A stretch of 11,458 nt of DNA from CADDYX01 sp045809925. GTDB lineage: Bacteria; Verrucomicrobiota; Verrucomicrobiia; Chthoniobacterales; UBA10450. A model generated the notes under the pieces. The model did not search any database. It saw only the letters and a list, made by a program, of their open reading frames with translations, and was not told the origin of the DNA. The stretch is from NCBI GenBank assembly GCA_045809925.1, contig JBJMWX010000123.1, forward strand, positions 1 to 11,458, read 5' to 3'. Each line of letters opens with the position of its first letter. Positions within the stretch are counted from its first letter, which is position 1. The translations under genes were made by a program, and so were the position numbers. Positions 6,374-11,458 of the stretch are shown here, piece after piece.

Positions 6374-7735
6374 CTAGCGCGCCCCGCGAGCAGCGTCGGC
6401 GGCATTGCGGTAGGCAACGAGGTCGTGGGCGCCGTTCGCGGCGAGGTCGACCCCGTTCACATCCAATTCAAATCCGCGGATCGCGGGCAGGTAGTAGATC
6501 GTGTAGCCATCGCCGCGGAAACGCGCCAGTTCTTCGCGCTTGAGCAAGTAGACGTAGTGGCCAGCGCGCGACTCCGGCGCAATCAACTCGATTGCGTGAT
6601 AGTAACCGCCGATCACGAACACGTTCTTGCCCGGAACTGTGCGCGAATAGTCGTAAAAATTCCGTACGTTGGCCATCATCCGGACTCGATCTGCATGGTC
6701 GGCAAAAATCGGCCCCGCGACGAGGCGTCCTTTTTGCCACCCGACGACGGACCCGAATGCGCAGAGCACACAGCACGCTTGAAACGCCCACCGCGGCGCC
6801 GCCGCGCCGAGCAAGAGGATGGTGAACGGCACGGCCGGGAGGAGATATGCGGCCTGGTCGGGAAACGCGACGTACAATGCGATGTAGAGAAGCACAATCG
6901 CGCCCCAACTGACGCGAACAAGGGTCGGCGCTGTAACGAGTGATCGCGGTCGTTTGCGGTACAGAAGAGCCGCGGCCAACGCAATCACGAGTCCAAGACA
7001 ACCGAACAGTCCCCACACGTCGACAGTCCCGCGCGTAACGACCACCTGCCACCGCGGGTAGTAGATCGGCTCGTAATATCGGAGGAACGTCGTGCCATAG
7101 CGGACAAATGCCGGAATGAAGGCAGTGACCGCGACAGCGCCGGCCGCGCACGCGAAGTAGACCGTCGCCCGAAGGCGCCGATCGGTCGTTGAGTGGAATA
7201 GCATCAGCGCGAGAGGCAGAAGAGCGACACCGCTCGTCAGCCGGCATCCGATTGCGAGACCGAGCGCCGCGCCGGCGGCGATACTTCGACCGCTAGCGAC
7301 GAAATAGGCGCTTAGGACAATGAAGAAAAAAGCGACCGCGAAGTCTTTTGTTGTAACGCAGCTGACGAAGAAGACGGCGGAGAATGCCAGTGCGCCGGCA
7401 GCGAGAAACCAGTCCCGGCAGCCAAGACGGCGCGCGAGCAGCGCAAAGACGGTTGTCGCGGCTGCGCCGGCGACGGCGGACAACGCGTTGAGCGCAATCG
7501 GACCGCCACGGCATAGGAACGCCAGCGCGATTTCATAAATTGGTGCGCCGGGCACGCGCGCCATCGTGTAGGTGCCGGTTTGCGCGATCGCCTGCGCTAT
7601 TTTCGCGTTGCCCCACGCGTCCCAGTGCAGACCGTATCCAGCGTTAAGAAACGGAACGCGTGAGACCAGCGCTACCGCAGCCAGCAGGCAGAGTAGCGAC
7701 ACCCCGGCGGTAGATCGGGCCAGACGCGATTGCAC
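6374..7735 (-). CDS. GT-C fold membrane glycosyltransferase (GT39/ArnT-like)
   Basis: A 453-residue polytopic membrane protein. Hydrophobic helices run from residue 11 to about 335, including 11-29, 83-102, 110-126, 132-148, 152-178, 190-210, 238-258, 276-292 and 296-311. A soluble C-terminal part (about 345-453) follows, as in enzymes that move sugars from polyprenyl-phosphate donors to lipids or proteins. The first extracytoplasmic loop holds GLHWDAWGNAKIAQAI, where Asp39 sits where GT-C enzymes carry a catalytic acidic residue. The pattern D-x-W...A-x-A-I...Y-x3-R-x-PG-x-P is close to GT39/PMT-like families (YTMARVPGAP, 56-65). It starts at GTG (an in-frame stop lies shortly upstream) with no clear Shine-Dalgarno. 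It lies 62 bases downstream of the large secreted-protein gene on the same strand, so the two may share a transcript. Donor and acceptor cannot be inferred. The family is likely; GT39 specifically is less certain. Confidence 0.8.
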   Translation of the reverse strand: MQSRLARSTAGVSLLCLLAAVALVSRVPFLNAGYGLHWDAWGNAKIAQAIAQTGTYTMARVPGAPIYEIALAFLCRGGPIALNALSAVAGAAATTVFALLARRLGCRDWFLAAGALAFSAVFFVSCVTTKDFAVAFFFIVLSAYFVASGRSIAAGAALGLAIGCRLTSGVALLPLALMLFHSTTDRRLRATVYFACAAGAVAVTAFIPAFVRYGTTFLRYYEPIYYPRWQVVVTRGTVDVWGLFGCLGLVIALAAALLYRKRPRSLVTAPTLVRVSWGAIVLLYIALYVAFPDQAAYLLPAVPFTILLLGAAAPRWAFQACCVLCAFGSVVGWQKGRLVAGPIFADHADRVRMMANVRNFYDYSRTVPGKNVFVIGGYYHAIELIAPESRAGHYVYLLKREELARFRGDGYTIYYLPAIRGFELDVNGVDLAANGAHDLVAYRNAADAARGAR

Positions 7736-7797
7736 TCGGTCTGCTCAGCACGATTAGAGCCATGCCGAGGGCCGCCAAGGATCTGCCGAATCGCGCC

Positions 7798-10317
7798 TTA
7801 CGGAATGTTGTAGAGCTCGACCAGGCCGACGCCAGTCGTGTTGTTCTTGCCGCGCAGAATTGCGGTATAGCCGCCGGGGCGGACGAGCGGGAGCAGTACC
7901 ACCGATTCGGCGGCGTCGCCCGGCGCGAGACCGAGGGACTGTATTTCGGTCGCGTCGCCGGATTTTTGCCAGTCGTCATTCGAAGCGAGGATAACTCCGT
8001 TCGCATCGTAGACGTCGAGCGTTGGATCGTCCATCGCGGTCGGAACCTGACTCTTCAACGAAGGCCCAAGGCCGCGCGCAACCACGGTAGTCGGCCCGAG
8101 ATCGGCCGGCCCCGCGATGAAACCGCCGATCATGACGTTGTCGCCCGTCTCGACGAACCCGCGCGTGCTCAGGTTTGCCACGACAGAGGTGGCCTCGCCG
8201 CCGATATCGTACGCCTCCGCGAGCGCGATTCCGGTGGTGTTGTCTTTTCCGCGCACAACCGCCGTGTAAGCGCCCGGCGCAAGTGTCATCACAATCGCGC
8301 TCTCGCGATCATCCTTTGGCGGGAGACCGCTCGCCTCGATGTCAGCCTGGTGCTCTTTCCAGTTGTCGTTCGTGGCGATCGGACTCGGATTTCCCTGCTG
8401 ATAAAGCTCGAGCGTCGGGTCGTCGAGTCTTCCGGCAACGGGTGTGCCATTGACCTGCAACGATGGACCAATCGCCCGCACGAGCACTTTCTTCGGACTC
8501 GATCCGGTGACAATGAACCCGGCAATCGGTATGTCATTCCCAGTCTTGACGTCGGCTCGCGTCGAAATGTTCAGCAGACGCGCGCGTGAAGTGGTGAGCG
8601 GCAGCGGCACGTTACGACTTGCGGTCGTGACTTGTCGCGGAGGCGGAGAGCTCGGCGCCGGCGACACATCCGGGGTTGTGTAGCTGATCGTCGGGATGCC
8701 GTTTCCATTCAGGACGATCTGCATGAAATCTAGCCGCACGTTATCGACCACGTCGACGAGCTCTTCGTCCCAATGAGGCGTGGCCGTGTCGACGTTGGAA
8801 CCGCGCAGGTAAAAGATCCGCCCTTTGCCCTGGCCCCCATCTTCGATCAACCCTACGTGGACCGTCCCATTGTCCGCCACGAACCACTGATCGGCACCAG
8901 CGTCGGAGCGGAGTGCGTTGCCGAAGCGCGGGAGAGTGTGCACGAATGCCATGCTCTCGCCCTGGTTGAAGCTGACATATAGCTTGTTGCCGTGCAGCAC
9001 GTAGAGCGTGCCCTTCTGGTCGAAACCTGAATGTGTGACGACAAACGCCGCGCCAGGCCCCCCGGCCACCGGATGTTTAACACCGCTCCAGGTCGTACCA
9101 AAATCGTCGGTCTTACAAACGTACAGGTCGCGCGTGCCGGGTTGATCGCCGTCTGCCGTATCGGTCCAGTAGAATTTCCGATCCGTTCCCCAGGTGCCGT
9201 GATGACCGGCCTTGTGCAGTGCGAACAGAGGATCCGCCACGCGCGTGTCACCCGGATGGGTCGGTGCATGCGCGTTTTGATGGCAGACGATGTGCATCGA
9301 CCCGCTGCCATCGTCGCCGACGAGCGGCGTCTGGATTGGGAAGGTCAGTCCGCCGTCAAAGCTAAACGCAACCGCTGAGCCGATCCGGAACCAACCGGCG
9401 AGCACATACGGTTTGTCGAGCGGCAGCGCTCCGCCAGGGCGCATTCCGCTGAGCGGTCCCAGATACGACCACGCCTGATCGTTACCGGCGGAGGCCACCG
9501 GCGTATGATTGACGCTCCACGTTTCGCCGCGGTCCGTGCTCCGGGCGATGACTGCATCGCCGAGCTCGGTGCCGAAGAAGATGACGTCGTCACCGAACGC
9601 CTGCATATCGCCTTCGATGCCAAAGGGCACCGAGGCGTTCGCCGGCGGGTAGGTTTGTTTCCAGGTTTTGCCGCCGTCGTCGCTCTTGATAATTTCGTTG
9701 CCGGTCACGAGGACAGGCAGCAGGACGTAATCCGTTTTCCCGGACGCGGCCAGGTTGCCTTCGCAGCAGGTGCCGTGGTAATTGATCGTCCAGTTACTGG
9801 AAACCGGCGGCGCCGGAAGTGGCGGAATGTCGGAAGGAATCACTTTGGCGACGCCGTGGTATTCATCCGCCGCCTGTCCGGTGAAGTAGCCGACGTGCAC
9901 CGTGAAAACACCAGTGCCGTCCGTCGATGGATCGATCTTGCCTTCCTCTTCAGTGCCCGGGGCGCCGTGGGTCGACGAAGAGACAACGGGGCCGTTTACA
10001 TCGCCCTTGTGGATGTAGAGATCGTAGTCGTTTGCCAGGACGACCCAGGAGATCGTGACGTCAATTTTCTTGCCGGCCCAATCAGCGGGCGAGCCGGAGA
10101 CGGTGATCGTGAAGGTGTCGCAGTTCACCCCGTCAACGCAGGTGCTTTCACCGTTGTACGTGCCGCCCGCGGCGGTACCGTCCCAGGTCACCGGCGCGGA
10201 GCCGGGTGAGATCGTGCCCGCCGTCGGATTCGCGGCACCGAGTCGAAAGACCGCGCCACCAAAGAAAAGTGCACCCAGAAATAAGGCGCCGGAAAGCGCC
10301 ACACGCATTTTGTTCAT
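7798..10317 (-). CDS. Large secreted protein: beta domain, Asp-box (BNR) repeats, two C-terminal tandem domains
   Basis: An 839-residue exported protein with a signal peptide (Arg5, hydrophobic 7-24, likely cleavage after LGAA at 29). Residues 30-160 form a beta-sandwich-like domain resembling bacterial pre-peptidase (PPC) domains (WAGKKIDVTISWVVLANDYDLYIHKG), with Cys60 and Cys66 likely paired. Residues 175-550 look like a beta-propeller: Asp-box motifs occur at 212-219 (SDDGGKTW), 260-267 (STDRGETW), 319-326 (SFDGGLTF), 403-410 (TDDFGTTW) and 449-456 (SFNQGESM, degenerate). I do not see a sialidase RIP motif or a clear arginine triad, so hydrolase activity is doubtful. After a Pro/Ser linker (549-562) come two related domains (579-705 and 711-839) of a type I know from verrucomicrobial secreted proteins. 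A strong GGAGGA ribosome site six bases before the ATG fixes the start. A surface-binding, adhesive or environmental-substrate role is plausible; no substrate is shown. Confidence 0.88.
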   Translation of the reverse strand: MNKMRVALSGALFLGALFFGGAVFRLGAANPTAGTISPGSAPVTWDGTAAGGTYNGESTCVDGVNCDTFTITVSGSPADWAGKKIDVTISWVVLANDYDLYIHKGDVNGPVVSSSTHGAPGTEEEGKIDPSTDGTGVFTVHVGYFTGQAADEYHGVAKVIPSDIPPLPAPPVSSNWTINYHGTCCEGNLAASGKTDYVLLPVLVTGNEIIKSDDGGKTWKQTYPPANASVPFGIEGDMQAFGDDVIFFGTELGDAVIARSTDRGETWSVNHTPVASAGNDQAWSYLGPLSGMRPGGALPLDKPYVLAGWFRIGSAVAFSFDGGLTFPIQTPLVGDDGSGSMHIVCHQNAHAPTHPGDTRVADPLFALHKAGHHGTWGTDRKFYWTDTADGDQPGTRDLYVCKTDDFGTTWSGVKHPVAGGPGAAFVVTHSGFDQKGTLYVLHGNKLYVSFNQGESMAFVHTLPRFGNALRSDAGADQWFVADNGTVHVGLIEDGGQGKGRIFYLRGSNVDTATPHWDEELVDVVDNVRLDFMQIVLNGNGIPTISYTTPDVSPAPSSPPPRQVTTASRNVPLPLTTSRARLLNISTRADVKTGNDIPIAGFIVTGSSPKKVLVRAIGPSLQVNGTPVAGRLDDPTLELYQQGNPSPIATNDNWKEHQADIEASGLPPKDDRESAIVMTLAPGAYTAVVRGKDNTTGIALAEAYDIGGEATSVVANLSTRGFVETGDNVMIGGFIAGPADLGPTTVVARGLGPSLKSQVPTAMDDPTLDVYDANGVILASNDDWQKSGDATEIQSLGLAPGDAAESVVLLPLVRPGGYTAILRGKNNTTGVGLVELYNIP
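7801..8187 (-). repeat. C-terminal tandem protein domain, copy 2
   Basis: Encodes residues 711-839 of the large secreted protein. Shared landmarks with copy 1 are N-L/I-S-T-R, T-G-D/N, I-x-GFI, V-x-R-x-x-GPSL, DDPTL-x-x-Y, NDxW, ES-x-V, PG-x-YTA-x-x-RGK-x-NTTG and E-x-Y-x-I. The protein ends at the domain boundary (VELYNIP) with no further sorting signal such as PEP-CTERM. The copies have diverged at DNA level, so this is an old duplication. Confidence 0.85.
8203..8583 (-). repeat. C-terminal tandem protein domain, copy 1
   Basis: Encodes residues 579-705 of the large secreted protein, directly after the Pro/Ser-rich linker. It carries NISTRADVKTG, VLVRAIGPSL, DDPTLELY, NDNW, RESAIVMTLAPGAYTAVVRG and DNTTGIALAEAYDI, matching copy 2 position by position. 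About five residues separate the two copies. Function is unknown; tandem placement at the C-terminus suggests a stalk, binding or surface-association module. Confidence 0.85.
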
Positions 10318-10323
10318 CCGAAT

Positions 10324-10329
10324 TCCTCC
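10324..10329 (-). promoter_or_regulatory. Strong Shine-Dalgarno site for the large secreted protein
   Basis: Read on the minus strand, GGAGGA lies six bases before the ATG at 10317. It is the only canonical ribosome binding site in front of a gene in this window, and it decides the start codon over the ATG three codons further in. Confidence 0.85.
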
Positions 10330-10469
10330 ACAGCTAAATCGGAACTAACGGCTGAATGGGTCGGCTGCCGTGCGTCGCGGCCAGCCAGTGCGCTGCGTTG
10401 GCATCGGACAAGAAGCAAACATCCGAAGCGTTGGGGCCGGGTCAGGCGACGCGAGCCACCCTTGAGCAA

Positions 10470-10481
10470 CGCCTCGAGGCG
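10470..10481. promoter_or_regulatory. Perfect 12-base palindrome in divergent intergenic region
   Basis: CGCCTCGAGGCG is a perfect palindrome lying 46 bases before the Rieske oxygenase ATG and about 150 bases before the divergent secreted-protein start. It could be an operator half of the kind bound by a dimeric regulator of the oxygenase gene. In GC-rich DNA a chance palindrome of this size is also reasonable, and no second copy is visible nearby. The rest of the 210-base region (10318-10527) shows no gene or terminator. Confidence 0.25.
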
Positions 10482-10492
10482 CGAAGTTGAGA

Positions 10493-10520
10493 TTGAGGCA
10501 ACGGCTTTGCGCGGTAGCAT
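10493..10520 (+). promoter_or_regulatory. Candidate promoter for the Rieske oxygenase gene
   Basis: TTGAGG (10493-10498) and TAGCAT (10515-10520) are spaced by 16 bases and resemble -35 and -10 boxes. The -10-like box ends seven bases before the ATG, which would put the transcript start at or next to the start codon and fits the lack of a Shine-Dalgarno. The match is modest and could be chance. Confidence 0.25.
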
Positions 10521-10527
10521 CGACGCA

Positions 10528-11458
10528 ATGGAAACGACGGCTGCCGGCCGGTTCCGGAAGACAAGCGAGACTTTCGTCGCCGGAGCGAGGACTTTGCCGC
10601 AGCCCTATTTCGTGTCGCCCGAAGTGTTCGCACACGAGCAGGAGGCAATCTTCGCACGCTCGTGGTTGTGCGTCGGTCATGTGAGCGATCTTCCCAGGCC
10701 CGGGGATTACTTCCTCGCCGACGTCGCGGGCGAAAGCCTGATTGTCGTCTGCGGAAACGACGGGCAGTTGCGCGGCTTCTTCAACGTCTGCCGCCATCGA
10801 GGCACCCGCTTGTGCGAGGCGCCGCGTGGACATGCGGCCGTGATTCAGTGCCCCTATCACGCCTGGACTTACAGCCTTGACGGTCGGTTGGCTGGCGCGC
10901 CGCACATGGATCCGGCAGCCGGCTTCAACAAGGCTGAGTACGCGCTAACTCAGGTGTCGTTGTCGACCTGGGAGGGCTTCATCTTTGCTACCCTCGATCA
11001 CGATGCGCCGCCGCTCCGGGAGGTCTTCACGCCGCTGGCGGGCAAGTTCACCCATTGGAATTTGGCGAATCTCCGGTCTGCCAAACGCGTCGAGTACGAT
11101 GTGCGGGCCAACTGGAAGCTGATCTTCGAGAATTACTCCGAATGTTACCACTGCCCCGGCGTGCACCCGATGTTGTCGAAGGTCTCGCCCTACGATTCGG
11201 CAGAGAACGACCTCTGCGAAGGTCCGTTTCTCGGCGGGTTCATGGCCATCAAACAGGGCAGCAGCCTGACGATGAGCGGCCGGACCTGCGCGCGGCCTGT
11301 CGGCGCGAGCAACGCCGAAGATCACGCGCGCGTTTTCTATTACTCGATTTTTCCGAACATGCTTCTCAGCGTGCATCCGGACTACGTCATGGTGCATCAA
11401 CTCTGGCCGCTTGCGCCGGACCGGACCCGGATTTTGTGCGATTGGTTTTTCCATCCTG
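10528..11458 (+). CDS. Rieske non-heme iron ring-hydroxylating oxygenase, alpha subunit (partial, 3' end outside window)
   Basis: The first 310 residues of a Rieske oxygenase large subunit, open at the window end. The Rieske 2Fe-2S site is complete: Cys88-x-His90 and Cys108-x2-His111 (NVCRHRG and QCPYHAW), separated by 17 residues. The catalytic domain has ENYSECYHCPGVHP (201-214), giving the mononuclear iron ligands His208 and His213 and the bridging acidic residue Glu205. The third ligand, an Asp expected roughly 150 residues further on, lies beyond the window. The N-terminus (PQPYFVSPEVFAHEQEAIFARSWLCVGH) is typical of the family. The ATG at 10528 is the first in frame before the conserved region and has no Shine-Dalgarno. 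Such enzymes hydroxylate aromatics or, in the choline/glycine-betaine monooxygenase branch, quaternary amines. The substrate cannot be told from this fragment, and no ferredoxin, reductase or beta subunit gene is visible upstream. Confidence 0.93.
   Translation, partial: METTAAGRFRKTSETFVAGARTLPQPYFVSPEVFAHEQEAIFARSWLCVGHVSDLPRPGDYFLADVAGESLIVVCGNDGQLRGFFNVCRHRGTRLCEAPRGHAAVIQCPYHAWTYSLDGRLAGAPHMDPAAGFNKAEYALTQVSLSTWEGFIFATLDHDAPPLREVFTPLAGKFTHWNLANLRSAKRVEYDVRANWKLIFENYSECYHCPGVHPMLSKVSPYDSAENDLCEGPFLGGFMAIKQGSSLTMSGRTCARPVGASNAEDHARVFYYSIFPNMLLSVHPDYVMVHQLWPLAPDRTRILCDWFFHP

Noticed and set aside
6326..6943. 205-residue plus-strand frame after hscB
   Set aside because: It overlaps the end of hscB and runs antisense through the glycosyltransferase gene, with Arg-rich composition typical of shadow frames.
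7971..7990. Sequence similar to the interspersed repeat core (CATTCGAAGCGAGG)
   Set aside because: It lies inside the codons for the conserved NDDW motif of the secreted protein and lacks the stem structure of the intergenic element.
7762..8589. Open frames antisense to the large secreted protein (also 9505-10209)
   Set aside because: They mirror conserved tandem domains and Asp-box regions on the other strand and show no recognisable protein family.

Overview
The window is GC-rich, densely coding bacterial DNA with no RNA genes, CRISPR arrays, transposases or phage genes that I can see. The best guess for the host is a soil- or freshwater-type member of Verrucomicrobiota (Chthoniobacterales/Spartobacteria-like). 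That rests mainly on the two C-terminal domains of about 125 residues in the large secreted protein, which I know from secreted proteins of that phylum, and on an LptG–unknown–DusB arrangement. It is an inference, not a database result.

Layout. Minus strand, 16-2560: a small exported protein of unknown function and a DinG/YoaA-type iron-sulfur DNA helicase. At 2561-2697 is a divergent intergenic region holding an imperfect inverted repeat of an interspersed hairpin element. Plus strand, 2698-6369: a tightly packed five-gene cluster of an LptF/LptG-family lipopolysaccharide-export permease, a conserved-looking unknown protein, tRNA-dihydrouridine synthase DusB, an IscA/ErpA A-type Fe-S carrier and the J-domain cochaperone HscB. 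Three of its four junctions are ATGA stop/start overlaps, so translation is probably coupled. Four bases after hscB, the convergent minus-strand block 6374-10317 contains a GT-C (GT39/ArnT-like) membrane glycosyltransferase and an 839-residue secreted protein with an N-terminal beta domain, five Asp-box (BNR) repeats and two tandem C-terminal domains. A 210-base divergent intergenic region then leads to a Rieske non-heme iron oxygenase alpha subunit (10528 to the window end), cut off before its third iron ligand.

How the genes fit together. The plus-strand cluster is housekeeping: outer-membrane lipid export, tRNA modification and Fe-S assembly. The DinG-type helicase upstream is itself an Fe-S protein. 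The minus-strand pair looks like cell-surface or secreted functions. I see no clear multi-gene defence, mobile or biosynthetic system. The items most worth follow-up are the intergenic repeat with compensatory base changes, the unknown gene coupled to lptG and dusB, the domain architecture of the large secreted protein, and the near absence of Shine-Dalgarno sequences except in front of that secreted protein.
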